Assembly: GCA_900546315.1 (NCBI GenBank)
Contig: URCP01000002.1
Location: 1-64,000, forward strand
Direction of reading: 5' to 3'
DNA length: 64,000 bases
DNA from: an uncultured Eubacteriales bacterium
Lineage (GTDB): Bacteria > Bacillota > Clostridia > Oscillospirales > CAG-272
Part shown: positions 1-8,149 of the stretch, one piece after another
Layout of the letters: each line of letters starts with the position of its first letter
Numbering within the stretch: position 1 is the stretch's first letter
Program-made: the position numbers and the translations under genes
The notes under the pieces: generated by a model
What the model was told of the DNA's origin: nothing
Database searches by the model: none
What the model saw: only the letters and a program-made list of their open reading frames with translations

Positions 1-402
1 ACAGTCATGAATCTGAAGGATCTGGGGATCGGTCAGGTTGTCGCGCGCGCGTCGAGCGACCAGCACAGGCGGGTGCTCGAGAAGATCGGCGCCGATATGG
101 TTGTTTTTCCTGAGCAGGATATGGGTGAGAAGCTCGTCGGAATACTTGACCGGAACAATGTGCTTGAGTATATCGAGTTTTCGGATAAACACTCTATAGT
201 CGAGATACCGGTCCCGGAGAGATGGGTCGGGAAGTCGCTTGCGGAGCTTGACGTCAGAAAGCGTTCGGGGGTGACGGTGCTTGCCGTGAGCGACCCGGAG
301 CATGGGATGAATATTTCACCGGACGCGGCGCGGAAGTTCACCGGGAGTGAGACTGTGGCGCTGCTCGGCGAGAATTCGGCGATAGACAGGATGACTAAGT
401 GA
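1..402 (+). CDS. TrkA/KtrA-type potassium uptake regulator, C-terminal part (5' truncated by window)
   Basis: The reading frame is open from base 1 (T-V-M-N-L...), so the first ATG at 7 is internal and the true start lies outside the window. The visible part begins at the end of an NAD-binding Rossmann (RCK_N) domain, seen as 'GIGQVVARASSDQHRRVLEK' and 'GADMVVFPEQDMGEKL', and continues into an RCK_C (TrkA_C) domain, 'IVEIPVPERWVGKSLAEL'. Proteins of this family are cytoplasmic gating subunits that bind nucleotide and control a KtrB/TrkH potassium channel. The channel gene would be expected just upstream, which cannot be checked here. murD follows after 39 bases and may be cotranscribed. Confidence 0.85.
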   Translation, partial: TVMNLKDLGIGQVVARASSDQHRRVLEKIGADMVVFPEQDMGEKLVGILDRNNVLEYIEFSDKHSIVEIPVPERWVGKSLAELDVRKRSGVTVLAVSDPEHGMNISPDAARKFTGSETVALLGENSAIDRMTK

Positions 403-441
403 CTTCATGATGAATGAAATGGGGGAGAAAGGCGGTCTGAT

Positions 442-1884
442 ATGAGACTCGATGATTTTTATGAGAGATTGTGGAAAAAGAAGGCGACTGTGATCGGCAT
501 CGGAGTGTCGAATACACCGCTTATTAAGTTTTTGAAGCAGCATGGCGCGGAGGTCACGGCGCGGGATATAAAGCCGCGCGAGAATTTCGGGGCGCTCGCG
601 GATGAGCTTGAGAGGGACGGCGTAAAGTTGCGGCTTGGCGAGGATTACCTTGAGGGGCTTGACGAGGAGTTCATATTCCGTTCGCCGGGGATACGACCGG
701 ATATACCGGAGTTCGAGGCGGCGAGGGCGCGCGGGGCTGTCGTGACGAGCGAGATTGAGATGTTCCTTGAGCTTTGCCCGTGCAAGGTATTCGCCGTTAC
801 CGGAAGCGACGGAAAGACAACAACTACTACGCTCGCGGGGATGCTGCTTAAGACGGAGTCCGAGAAGAGGGCGCGCGGCGGGACGTTCAAGGTGCTTGTC
901 GGCGGCAATATCGGGCGTCCGCTGCTTCCGGAGATAGATAATCTGTCGGCGGATGATTATGTCGTGGCGGAGCTTTCGAGCTTTCAGCTCCAGTCCCTGA
1001 CTGAGGTGTCGCCTTACGGCGCGGCAGTGACGAACGTTACGCCGAATCACCTGAACTGGCATAAGGATATGGATGAATATACCCGCGCGAAGGAGAATAT
1101 ATTCCTTCATCCGGGCTGCGGGCGGCTCGTGCTCAATTACGGGTGCGACGCGACACGCGAGATGGCGCCGCTCGTCGATATGCCGGTGTCGTGGTTCAGC
1201 GCGAAGACTATGCCTGAGCAGAGGCGGCAGGACGACGTTCTGTATTATCTTGAGAACGGCTTCATTATGCGCCGCGCCGGGGAAACGGTGAAAGAGGTGC
1301 TTGATATCTCGAAGATCAAGGTGCCGGGAATACACAACGTCGAGAATTTCATGACGGCGATAGCGCTCACGTGGGGCTTTGTCAGCAACCGCACCATATA
1401 CGATGTCGCGAGAAAGTTCAAGGGTGTCGAGCACCGCTGTGAGCTCGTGAGGCTTGTTGGCGGCGTGAAGTATTACAACAGCTCGATCGACTCGAGTCCG
1501 ACGCGCACCGAGGCGTGCCTGCGTTCGTTCAAGGAGAAGGTCATCGTCATCTGCGGCGGGTATGACAAGCATATACCGTATGAGCCGCTCGCGAAACCGC
1601 TGATCGACTGCGCGAAGGTCGTTGTGCTCGTCGGCGCGACCTCACCGAAGATAAAGGAGGCGCTGCTCGCCGATCCTGATTACGACGGTTCTCCGGAGAT
1701 CATCGAAATTGAGGGGCTTGACGACGCGGCGTTCGTCAGGGCGGTCAGAACGGCTGGCGAGAGGGCGGAGCCGGGCGATTCGGTCGTGCTGTCTCCGGCG
1801 TCCGCAAGCTTTGATATGTTCAAGAATTTCATGACCCGCGGAAACAGATTCAAGGAGATTGTGCGCTCTTTGGAGGACGAATAA
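442..1884 (+). CDS. murD: UDP-N-acetylmuramoylalanine--D-glutamate ligase MurD
   Basis: This cytoplasmic Mur ligase adds D-glutamate to UDP-MurNAc-L-Ala with ATP during peptidoglycan precursor synthesis. The 480 residues show the N-terminal Rossmann-like domain ('TVIGIGVSNTPLIKFLKQHG'), the ATP-binding loop 'GSDGKTTTTTLAGMLL' near residues 119-134, and the C-terminal domain with 'SSPTRTEACL' and 'ICGGYDKHIPYEPL', both typical of MurD. Length is slightly above the usual 440-460. A GGGGGAG/AAAGG stretch lies upstream of the ATG. It is not in a dcw cluster here; the neighbours are a potassium-channel regulator and a PLP enzyme. A hairpin about 40 bases downstream probably ends the unit. Confidence 0.95.
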   Translation: MRLDDFYERLWKKKATVIGIGVSNTPLIKFLKQHGAEVTARDIKPRENFGALADELERDGVKLRLGEDYLEGLDEEFIFRSPGIRPDIPEFEAARARGAVVTSEIEMFLELCPCKVFAVTGSDGKTTTTTLAGMLLKTESEKRARGGTFKVLVGGNIGRPLLPEIDNLSADDYVVAELSSFQLQSLTEVSPYGAAVTNVTPNHLNWHKDMDEYTRAKENIFLHPGCGRLVLNYGCDATREMAPLVDMPVSWFSAKTMPEQRRQDDVLYYLENGFIMRRAGETVKEVLDISKIKVPGIHNVENFMTAIALTWGFVSNRTIYDVARKFKGVEHRCELVRLVGGVKYYNSSIDSSPTRTEACLRSFKEKVIVICGGYDKHIPYEPLAKPLIDCAKVVVLVGATSPKIKEALLADPDYDGSPEIIEIEGLDDAAFVRAVRTAGERAEPGDSVVLSPASASFDMFKNFMTRGNRFKEIVRSLEDE

Positions 1885-1926
1885 TTGAAAACCGCAGTTC
1901 CGGCGGACACGGATATATAAAATACG

Positions 1927-1960
1927 GACAGTCCGGCATGGAAGCAGTGCCGGGCTGTCG
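1927..1960 (+). terminator. Stem-loop downstream of murD, possible terminator
   Basis: A 12-bp stem (GACAGTCCGGCA / TGCCGGGCTGTC, one G-U pair) with a 10-base loop lies between murD and the next gene. Only a short T stretch (GTTTGA) follows, so termination may be weak. The hairpin makes an ATG at 1938 an unlikely start for the following gene. Confidence 0.4.
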
Positions 1961-1991
1961 TTTGACACGAAAGGAATTATATATAAAAAAA

Positions 1992-3230
1992 ATGGATCTC
2001 GAAAAACTCGCCCTTGAGGCGGAAGAAAATCTTAAGGACATATTCGCGGACATAGACAGGACCGCGTATCAGAACACGGCGAGAGTGATAGACTCGTTCC
2101 GCGAGCACCGAGTCGATGAGAGCTGCTTCGCTGGCACGAGCGGCTACGGTCACGACGACAAGGGGCGCGACACGCTCGACGCGATTTACGCCGATGTCTT
2201 CGGCGCCGAGTCCGCGTTCGTCAGACACTCTATCTCGAACGGAACGCACGCTATAACGATCGCGCTCTACGGTCTTCTGCGTCCGAACGACGTGATGCTC
2301 GCAATTACCGGCAAGCCGTATGATACCCTCGAGCAGGTCGTCGGAATAAACGGTGAGCCGGGCAACGGCTCTCTCGCGGATTTCGGCGTTGAGTACAGTC
2401 AGGTTGACCTTGTCGACGGCAAGGTCAACTGGGAGGAGGCTGACAGGCGCCTGAAGGAATTCGGCGACCGCGTCAAGGTCGTGTTCATCCAGCGCTCTAA
2501 GGGATATCTTGACAGACCGACCCTGACGGTTGACCAGATCGGCGAGATAATAAAGTTCGTGAAGGCGCGCTCAAAGGCGTATGTCGTCGTCGACAACTGC
2601 TACGGCGAGTTCACCGAGACGAAGGAGCCGACGGCGGTCGGCGCGGACATAATCGTCGGCTCGCTGATAAAGAATCCGGGCGGCGGAATGGCTGAGTGCG
2701 GCGGATATGTCGCGGGCACGAAGCGCGCGGTCGAGCTCGCGTCCTACAGACTGACGAGCGTCGGAGAGGGTCTTGACGGCGGCGCGACCCTCGGAATGAA
2801 CAAGGGCCTGATAAAGGGCTTCTTCTACGCTCCGCACACGGTGGCGCAGGCGCTGAAGACGATGCACTTCGCGGCGTACATATTCGAAAAGCTCGGCTGT
2901 GAGGTCGCTCCGAGATGGAACGAGCGCCGCGCCGATATAATCCAGACGATAAAGCTCGGCACTCCGGAGGCTCTTGTCAATTTCTGCAAGGGCATCCAGG
3001 CGGGCTCTCCGGTCGACGCGTATGTGTCTCCGGAGCCGTACCCGATCCCCGGATACGCCGACGACGTCATCATGGCGGCGGGAACCTTCACTCAGGGCGC
3101 GTCGATAGAGCTCTCCGCGGACGGACCTATGCGCGCGCCGTATACCGCTTTCATGCAGGGCGGTCTGACTTATGAGAGCGGAAAGTACGGTATACTTTCC
3201 GCTGCGGCGAGATATCTGGGGAAACACTGA
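1992..3230 (+). CDS. PLP-dependent methionine gamma-lyase / aluminium-resistance family protein
   Basis: A 412-residue fold-type I PLP enzyme of the family annotated as 'aluminium resistance protein' or methionine gamma-lyase family (Met_gamma_lyase, PF06838). Visible hallmarks are 'FAGTSGYGHDDKGRDTLD' near residue 47, 'RHSISNGTHAI' at the cofactor phosphate site, 'VVVDNCYGEF' (Asp201, pyridine nitrogen contact) and 'GSLIKNPGGG' (Lys227, likely Schiff-base lysine). The substrate is not proven for this family; cleavage of a sulphur amino acid is an extrapolation. I chose ATG 1992 because the upstream in-frame ATG at 1938 sits inside the hairpin after murD; AAGGA at 1971-1975 is somewhat far away. 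The stop codon lies inside a short inverted-repeat element (3220-3274). Confidence 0.85.
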   Translation: MDLEKLALEAEENLKDIFADIDRTAYQNTARVIDSFREHRVDESCFAGTSGYGHDDKGRDTLDAIYADVFGAESAFVRHSISNGTHAITIALYGLLRPNDVMLAITGKPYDTLEQVVGINGEPGNGSLADFGVEYSQVDLVDGKVNWEEADRRLKEFGDRVKVVFIQRSKGYLDRPTLTVDQIGEIIKFVKARSKAYVVVDNCYGEFTETKEPTAVGADIIVGSLIKNPGGGMAECGGYVAGTKRAVELASYRLTSVGEGLDGGATLGMNKGLIKGFFYAPHTVAQALKTMHFAAYIFEKLGCEVAPRWNERRADIIQTIKLGTPEALVNFCKGIQAGSPVDAYVSPEPYPIPGYADDVIMAAGTFTQGASIELSADGPMRAPYTAFMQGGLTYESGKYGILSAAARYLGKH

Positions 3231-3274
3231 TTCAAGGCTTTTTTCTGTGAAAGCCCGAATTATTCAGTGTATCC
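3220..3274. repeat. Small element with 11-bp terminal inverted repeats (MITE-like)
   Basis: GGAAACACTGA at 3220-3230 is repeated inverted as TCAGTGTATCC at 3264-3274 (10 of 11 match). The same GGAAACACTGA followed by a similar flank (TTCAAGG here, ATTAAGG there) recurs at 40156-40166. The left end supplies the stop codon of the PLP enzyme gene. A short non-autonomous insertion or a leftover IS end would explain this; a chance hairpin is possible. Confidence 0.35.
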
Positions 3275-3364
3275 CTGCGAAAGTAATCCGGAAAAATCGA
3301 TGCCTGCCGTAAATGATAGCCCTCAGACCGCGTCGACATTCCTCTTTTGAAAGGTAGTCTGTCA

Positions 3365-4585
3365 ATGAACAAAAAACTGCTGTATCTGCTCGTCCCCGGC
3401 TCGGATGACCCGACAAAGCCTGAGGTGCGGACGAAATGCGCGTCCTGCGCCGGTATCGTGGGAATACTGTCGAATTTTCTCCTCGCGGTCATGAAGATGG
3501 TCATGGGCATCATAACGAACAGCATATCCATAACCGCGGACGCGGTGAACAACCTGACCGACGCCGCCTCTTCGGTGATAACGCTGATAGGATTCCGCCT
3601 GTCTTCGAAGCCCGCCGACAAGGAGCATCCTTACGGTCACAGGCGTATAGAATACCTGACCGGGCTCATCGTCTCGATGGTGATAACCGTCCTCGGCGTC
3701 GAGTTCTTCATAAGCTCGGCGAAGAGCATATTTTCGCCGGAGCCGACCGGGTTCTCTACGCTCGCTGTAGTGATACTTGTTGTGTCCATCGCGGTGAAGC
3801 TCTGGCAGTGCGGGTTCTATATCACGGTCGGAAAGCATATTGAGTCGACCGCCCTCATCGCGGCGGCGTCCGACAGCCGGAACGATGTCGTCACGACCTT
3901 CGCGGTGCTCGTCGGAGCGCTGATCTCAAAGTTCACCGGCGTCGACCTCGACGGGTGGTTCGGCTGCGCCGTCGCCGGGTTCATCATCTGGTCCGGCATA
4001 AATCTTGTCATCGAGACGTCGGACCCGCTCCTCGGTGAGGCTCCGTCGCCAGAGCTCGTGAAGAAGGTCGGGGACAGGATCATGAGCTACGACGGCATTC
4101 TCGGTTATCATGATCTCGTGATCCACGATTACGGTCCCGACAGATGCTTCGCGTCCGTCCACGTCGAGGTCCCCGCGGAACAGAACATAATCGTCAGCCA
4201 CGACCTGATCGACCGGATAGAGAACGATTTTCTCAAGGAGACCGGCATTCACGTCGTGATACATCTCGACCCCGTCGTGACAAATGACCCGGAGCAGAAC
4301 CGCATTCACGAACAGCTCATTCAGGTGGTCTCGGAGGTATCCTCCGAGGTCGGCGGCTCCGTGACCATGCACGATTTCCGCATGGTCCGCGGCACGACTC
4401 ACACGAATCTGATCTTCGATATAGCGGTCCCGGTCGACTGCGGCGTAAGCGACAAGGCGCTTGTCGACCTCATCGACATGAAGATACACGAGAGGATGCC
4501 CGGAAACTATAACGCGGTGATAACCTGCGACCGGGATTACACTTCGACTGTTATGGATGAATCAAAAAACGATCCGCAGAACTGA
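3365..4585 (+). CDS. Cation diffusion facilitator (CDF) family metal transporter
   Basis: A 406-residue inner-membrane divalent metal exporter (Zn/Mn/Fe/Co type, driven by proton antiport). The transmembrane domain carries the expected metal-site motifs: 'SITADAVNNLTDAASS' in TM2 (D-x3-N-x2-D form) and 'ALIAAASDSRNDVVTT' in TM5 (D-x3-D). Between them is 'HPYGHRRIEY', the classic CDF loop. A long C-terminal cytoplasmic domain follows ('HDLVIHDYGPDRCFASVHVEVP'), which usually dimerises and senses metal. ATG 3365 is preferred over the TTG at 3347 because AAAGG at 3350-3354 lies about 10 bases before it. The Asn in the TM2 motif resembles Mn/Fe-type members, but specificity cannot be fixed. Confidence 0.9.
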   Translation: MNKKLLYLLVPGSDDPTKPEVRTKCASCAGIVGILSNFLLAVMKMVMGIITNSISITADAVNNLTDAASSVITLIGFRLSSKPADKEHPYGHRRIEYLTGLIVSMVITVLGVEFFISSAKSIFSPEPTGFSTLAVVILVVSIAVKLWQCGFYITVGKHIESTALIAAASDSRNDVVTTFAVLVGALISKFTGVDLDGWFGCAVAGFIIWSGINLVIETSDPLLGEAPSPELVKKVGDRIMSYDGILGYHDLVIHDYGPDRCFASVHVEVPAEQNIIVSHDLIDRIENDFLKETGIHVVIHLDPVVTNDPEQNRIHEQLIQVVSEVSSEVGGSVTMHDFRMVRGTTHTNLIFDIAVPVDCGVSDKALVDLIDMKIHERMPGNYNAVITCDRDYTSTVMDESKNDPQN

Positions 4586-4592
4586 ATATAAG

Positions 4593-4632
4593 ACCTCCGG
4601 AGGGCAATAATCCTTTCCGGAGGTGATCTTTT
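4593..4632 (+). promoter_or_regulatory. Hairpin overlapping the Shine-Dalgarno of spoIIR
   Basis: ACCTCCGGA (4593-4601) pairs exactly with TCCGGAGGT (4616-4624). The second arm contains the near-ideal Shine-Dalgarno GGAGGTGATC of spoIIR, followed by TTTTT and the ATG at 4634. The structure could terminate transcription from the CDF gene, mask the spoIIR ribosome site on read-through transcripts, or both. Confidence 0.55.
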
Positions 4633-4633
4633 T

Positions 4634-5239
4634 ATGAAGCATGATAAGCTGACGGTGTTCCTGCTCGTGTTTTCGGTGGTGTATCTTCTGATGATGCCAT
4701 TCGCGGCGCTGCGCGAGGACATGGGTATATATGACGGTGTGATACGTCTTCACGTGCTCGCCGACTCGGACGAGCCGGAGGCGCAGAGACTCAAGCTGAA
4801 GGTCCGCGATGGCATTCTCGGGATTATGGATGATATGCTCGACGGCACGGAGGACATTGAGAGCGCGAACGCGGCGCTGGAAGCCGGAAAAGAAAAGATC
4901 CGCCTCGAAGCGGAGAAGATACTCCGCGAGAATGGCTCGGAACTCCCGGTCGACGTCACGCTGACATATGAGAGCTACCCGACGCGGGCATACGGATGCG
5001 TGACGCTGCCCGCTGGAACATACAGGTCGCTGAGGGTGCTCATTGGCAGCGCTGAGGGCAAGAACTGGTGGTGCATACTCTTCCCGGAGCTCTGTACGGG
5101 AGCCGCGGGGTGCGAAAAAGAGGAGCTCGTGGAGGCGGGTCTCACACCGTCACAGATAAGGCTTATCACCGGTGACAGCACGGAAGTGAAAGTGAGGTTC
5201 AGACTGCTTGAGATGATTTCCGGGCTGTTTTCAAAATGA
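4634..5239 (+). CDS. spoIIR: Stage II sporulation protein R
   Basis: SpoIIR is made in the forespore, secreted to the intermembrane space and triggers SpoIIGA-dependent processing of pro-sigma-E in the mother cell. The 201 residues match the family: an N-terminal signal/anchor segment (residues about 6-25), 'GVIRLHVLADSDEPEAQRLKLKVRD' just after it, the 'YESYPTRAYGCVTLPAGTYRSLRV' core, and the hallmark 'NWWCILFPELCTG'. Length is normal. It stands alone after the CDF gene with its Shine-Dalgarno in a hairpin and a strong terminator behind. In Bacillus this gene depends on sigma-F; I saw no convincing sigma-F promoter by eye. It indicates that the organism, or a recent ancestor, forms endospores. 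Confidence 0.93.
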   Translation: MKHDKLTVFLLVFSVVYLLMMPFAALREDMGIYDGVIRLHVLADSDEPEAQRLKLKVRDGILGIMDDMLDGTEDIESANAALEAGKEKIRLEAEKILRENGSELPVDVTLTYESYPTRAYGCVTLPAGTYRSLRVLIGSAEGKNWWCILFPELCTGAAGCEKEELVEAGLTPSQIRLITGDSTEVKVRFRLLEMISGLFSK

Positions 5240-5250
5240 GAATATATGAA

Positions 5251-5290
5251 AGACCGTGTGAAGCGTTATTTTCACGCGGTCTGTTTTTTT
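5251..5290 (+). terminator. Rho-independent terminator after spoIIR (probably bidirectional)
   Basis: GACCGTGTGAA (5252-5262) pairs with TTCACGCGGTC (5271-5281) and is followed by TGTTTTTTT. The gene on the opposite strand ends right at this point, so the hairpin can serve both. Confidence 0.85.
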
Positions 5291-6066
5291 CAGATCTTTT
5301 TCGCCGTCATCTGTACCCACGCGGTGCGGAACCCCGCTCTCATGGCGCATCTTGCGCTCTTCACGTTTGACCACGCGGCGCAGTAGAACGGGACTTTTCC
5401 GATTGAGAGTATCTCCCGCGCGAGACGGTTCACGAGGGCTGACGCTATCCCCGCGCGGCGGTATTCCGGGAGAACATCTATACCTATCTGCCACATAGCG
5501 TCGCAGTCCGCGCTGGCTCCGGCGAGACCGACGAGCCTGCCGTCAAGATATGCTCCGACGCCGATCATATCGAGGTGAGGACGCTTTGACGACAGCGCGT
5601 TGCTCCATTCCGGGGTGTAAAGCCCTGCGAAGTCTTCCCGCCCGAGAATTCGCGTCTCATATCCGCGATCACCCGCGCCGGAGCCGTCAAAGGCATTCAG
5701 AGACGCGAGGTCAGGCAGATAATATACCGCCATATAATATATCGTCTCACCATATTTCGCGAGCTCAGCGTTGAGTCTGTAAATTGCCGGCGTCTCAAAA
5801 CAGCTCTCAATGTCCGCGCGCGACGCATATTCCCGCGCGAAATCCGTCATCTCCGGCGCGCACTGGACGACGACGTTCGACCCGTAGCTCGCGATGTCGA
5901 AAAACAGCGGCTCCTCAAGATACGCCCTCGCGCCGGAGTGAACACGGCTCGGGACAATAACCGGTTCTGTTTTCAGAAAGTCCTCCGGTGAGCACCCCAT
6001 ATCCACCGCCGACTGGCGCATAGCAGTGTCGATTATATCTCTCTGTGTGAAGTTTATCTCTGACAT
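5290..6066 (-). CDS. GNAT family N-acetyltransferase
   Basis: A 258-residue protein whose C-terminal half is a GNAT domain. The acetyl-CoA binding motif A is visible as 'IGIDVLPEYRRAGIASALVNRL' near residues 190-212, followed by 'YCAAWSNVKSARCAMRAGFR', the usual motif B region. The N-terminal part (residues 1-110) carries no motif I recognise, and the substrate is unknown. Translation starts at ATG 6066 behind a good GGAGG. The gene converges on spoIIR and lies downstream of an AraC gene in the same direction, separated by 93 bases. Confidence 0.8.
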   Translation of the reverse strand: MSEINFTQRDIIDTAMRQSAVDMGCSPEDFLKTEPVIVPSRVHSGARAYLEEPLFFDIASYGSNVVVQCAPEMTDFAREYASRADIESCFETPAIYRLNAELAKYGETIYYMAVYYLPDLASLNAFDGSGAGDRGYETRILGREDFAGLYTPEWSNALSSKRPHLDMIGVGAYLDGRLVGLAGASADCDAMWQIGIDVLPEYRRAGIASALVNRLAREILSIGKVPFYCAAWSNVKSARCAMRAGFRTAWVQMTAKKI

Positions 6067-6159
6067 ATTGACAACCTCCGTAATATCTGCATAAAAAAAC
6101 GAAATATATTTGTTGACGCGCGGGATATAATGTGATAGAATATATCTAAGAGGGAAAAG

Positions 6160-7041
6160 TCAGCGCTGCGACTTTGATTTTGACGCCCTGTACGCGGATG
6201 GCGGTTGTCCCGTGACCTTCTTGAACGCGCGGTTGAAGTTCGACGCGTTATTGAACCCGCAGATCGTCGCGACCTGAAGGATGCTCATCCGACCTTCCCT
6301 CAGATATGTCTTCGCGAGTTCCACCCGTCTCGCTGTTATATATTCCCACGGAGTGACGCCGTTCAGCTTCTTGAACAAGGTGATGAAGTAAGTGCGGTTG
6401 AGATTTGCCTGTCCGGCAAGATCCTCCAGCGTGAATTCTTCCGAGATGTTATCGTCAAGAAACTTCATGGCGCGGCTTATCTGCGCGTACTTCGAGGTCT
6501 CAGTATAGTTCTCCCGGGCGGAAACATAGTCGTAGTCCCGTATCAGCAGGACAAGTATCGTCAGGAGCTTGACCTTGATCATAAGCTCATACTCACTGCT
6601 ACGTGCGGTCGCCTCCTCCTCGATCTCGTCGAGCAGGCGGCGGATCTCGGCGGTCGCCGGGTTCGAGCGGTCAAGCCTGTTTTCGAAATTCGGGGATCTG
6701 TCGAAGAATATCTTGAGATACTTCGCGTCGAACATTTCGCCAGAACTCGCCCATATGAAGCGCGGCTCGAAATGGATATTCATGAGCTTCATGTCGTCGC
6801 CCTCGGAAATGCCGGTTATATAATGCTCCTCATGCGTGCCGAAAAGAAACACATCCCCCGGCGCGATATCGTACACCTTCTTCCCTACGGTGAACACCCC
6901 CGACCCCTGACGCACAAGCGATATCTCAAGCTCAGTATGATGATGTCCGCGCCATGGTCTGACCGAAGGCTTCGCGAAAGAATAAAACAGGCGCAGAAGA
7001 TAGTTCTCGTCCGCTCCGCTTCTTATCAGAGTCTCGTTCAT
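6160..7041 (-). CDS. AraC family transcriptional regulator with N-terminal cupin
   Basis: A 293-residue regulator. Residues about 30-100 form the AraC ligand-binding cupin ('HHHTELEISLVRQGSGVFTVGKKVYDIAPGDVFLF'), and the C-terminal 100 residues hold two helix-turn-helix motifs ('TLEDLAGQANLNRTYFITLFKKLNG' and 'ILQVATICGFNNASNFNRAFKKVTG'). Such proteins usually sense a sugar or other small molecule and activate nearby genes. It is transcribed away from the SDR gene at 7176 from a strong promoter at 7080-7108, so the SDR gene is a plausible target. Ligand unknown. Confidence 0.88.
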   Translation of the reverse strand: MNETLIRSGADENYLLRLFYSFAKPSVRPWRGHHHTELEISLVRQGSGVFTVGKKVYDIAPGDVFLFGTHEEHYITGISEGDDMKLMNIHFEPRFIWASSGEMFDAKYLKIFFDRSPNFENRLDRSNPATAEIRRLLDEIEEEATARSSEYELMIKVKLLTILVLLIRDYDYVSARENYTETSKYAQISRAMKFLDDNISEEFTLEDLAGQANLNRTYFITLFKKLNGVTPWEYITARRVELAKTYLREGRMSILQVATICGFNNASNFNRAFKKVTGQPPSAYRASKSKSQR

Positions 7042-7079
7042 ATGACACCTCCGAATATATTTGTAATCGCTGTAATTAA

Positions 7080-7108
7080 ATTATACAGCATCCAAGCCAT
7101 TTTGTCAA
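7080..7108 (-). promoter_or_regulatory. Sigma-A promoter of the AraC gene at 6160-7041
   Basis: On the minus strand, TTGACA (7108-7103) and TATAAT (7085-7080) are perfect hexamers with a 17-base spacer, and the start codon is 39 bases downstream. Confidence 0.8.
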
Positions 7109-7175
7109 TACCACCGGCGCGTATGACGCCCAGAAATTTTGTAAATATTTGTGATTCAGAAAGGAATTCAGAACC

Positions 7176-7922
7176 ATGTTTGATCTCAAAGGCAAAAAAG
7201 CCCTCGTCACCGGCTCGACCCAAGGCATAGGCTTCGCCATCGCCGAACGCCTCGCCCTGCAAGGCGCCGAAGTCACCGTCCACGGCTCAAAGAGCCTCGA
7301 AAAATGCGAAAAAGCCGCCGCCGGAATGAAAGCCAATGGCGTCGCAACCACACTGACCACCGCCGTCTCCGACCTCTCAAAGCCGACCGGCGCCGACGAA
7401 CTCTACGAAAAAGTCGGAAACGTAGATATCCTCGTTCTCAACGCCAGCATCCAGTACCGCAAAAAGTGGTACGAAATCACCGCCGAAGAAATGGAGACCC
7501 AACTCCAGACCAACTTCAAATCCTCTCTGAGACTCATTCAACTCATGTACCCGCACATGAAAGAAAACCACTGGGGAAGAATCGTCACGATAGGCTCAGT
7601 ACAGCAATACAAACCCCACCGCGACATGGCAGTCTACGCCGCCTCCAAAGCCGCGCAGATGAACCTCGTCACCAACGTAGCCAAACAAATCGCCCCCGAC
7701 GGCATCACTCTCAACAACCTCTCCCCCGGAGTAATCGCCACCCCGCGCAACGCCGACGCCCTCGCCGACCCGGTTTACTCCGCGCAGGTAATGGCAGGCA
7801 TCCCCGCCGGTTTCGCCGGTGAAGCCAAAGACTGCGCCGGAGCCGCCCTCCTCCTCTGCTCCGAAGAAGGCCGCTACATAACCGGCATAGACCTGACAGT
7901 AGACGGCGGCATGAAACTCTAA
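7176..7922 (+). CDS. SDR family NAD(P)-dependent oxidoreductase
   Basis: A 248-residue classical short-chain dehydrogenase. The cofactor motif is 'VTGSTQGIGFAIAERL' near residue 11, the NNAG-like motif is 'LVLNASIQ', and the active site has Ser in 'IVTIGSVQQ' and the YxxxK motif 'YAASKAAQ'. The C terminus 'ITGIDLTVDGGMKL' is typical. Reaction is probably reversible oxidation of a hydroxyl on a sugar or hydroxyacid; substrate unknown. AAAGGAATT precedes the ATG. Codon use differs visibly from neighbours: it prefers AAA, GAA and CAA and strings of GCC/ACC/CTC, whereas adjacent genes use AAG, GAG and CAG, which suggests separate origin. The AraC gene transcribed away from it is the likely regulator. 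Confidence 0.88.
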   Translation: MFDLKGKKALVTGSTQGIGFAIAERLALQGAEVTVHGSKSLEKCEKAAAGMKANGVATTLTTAVSDLSKPTGADELYEKVGNVDILVLNASIQYRKKWYEITAEEMETQLQTNFKSSLRLIQLMYPHMKENHWGRIVTIGSVQQYKPHRDMAVYAASKAAQMNLVTNVAKQIAPDGITLNNLSPGVIATPRNADALADPVYSAQVMAGIPAGFAGEAKDCAGAALLLCSEEGRYITGIDLTVDGGMKL

Positions 7923-7925
7923 GCG

Positions 7926-7941
7926 GCGGGGGAGCCCCCGC
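7926..7941. repeat. GC-rich hairpin after the SDR gene
   Basis: GCGGGGG/CCCCCGC with a 2-base loop lies just after the SDR stop codon. There is no T tract. From here to the promoter at 8112 I see no gene. Confidence 0.3.
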
Positions 7942-8111
7942 GGGCATACTCGCGTTACTTGCATGTGCGAACATTTTCCTCGCGTCCGCGTCTCCTACGT
8001 CGACTCACTTTGAGCGAAGGTTCGGATGGGTTATTGTTTGAGAAAATACTGACGGAAGAGGATGTTGCAGTTGTATAAAACGCTGAAAGTTGAAAAATTT
8101 CGCGATTTACC

Positions 8112-8140
8112 TTGACAAAGCGCGGCGGACGTGATATAAT
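8112..8140 (+). promoter_or_regulatory. Sigma-A promoter of the T-box leader
   Basis: TTGACA (8112-8117) and TATAAT (8135-8140) are perfect consensus hexamers with a 17-base spacer, directly upstream of the T-box leader. Confidence 0.9.
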
Positions 8141-8149
8141 TGTGTCAGT

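Noticed and set aside
316..1572. Long open frame on the minus strand opposite murD
   Set aside because: It is Arg/His/Leu-rich, has no family motifs and mirrors a clear MurD; it is a shadow caused by high G+C codon use.
1938..1991. Earlier ATG for the PLP enzyme gene
   Set aside because: It lies within the hairpin after murD and would add 18 residues not expected in the family.
6205..7230. 341-codon plus-strand frame opposite the AraC regulator
   Set aside because: No ribosome site or motif; the minus strand encodes a complete AraC protein. A promoter-like sequence upstream is noted separately.
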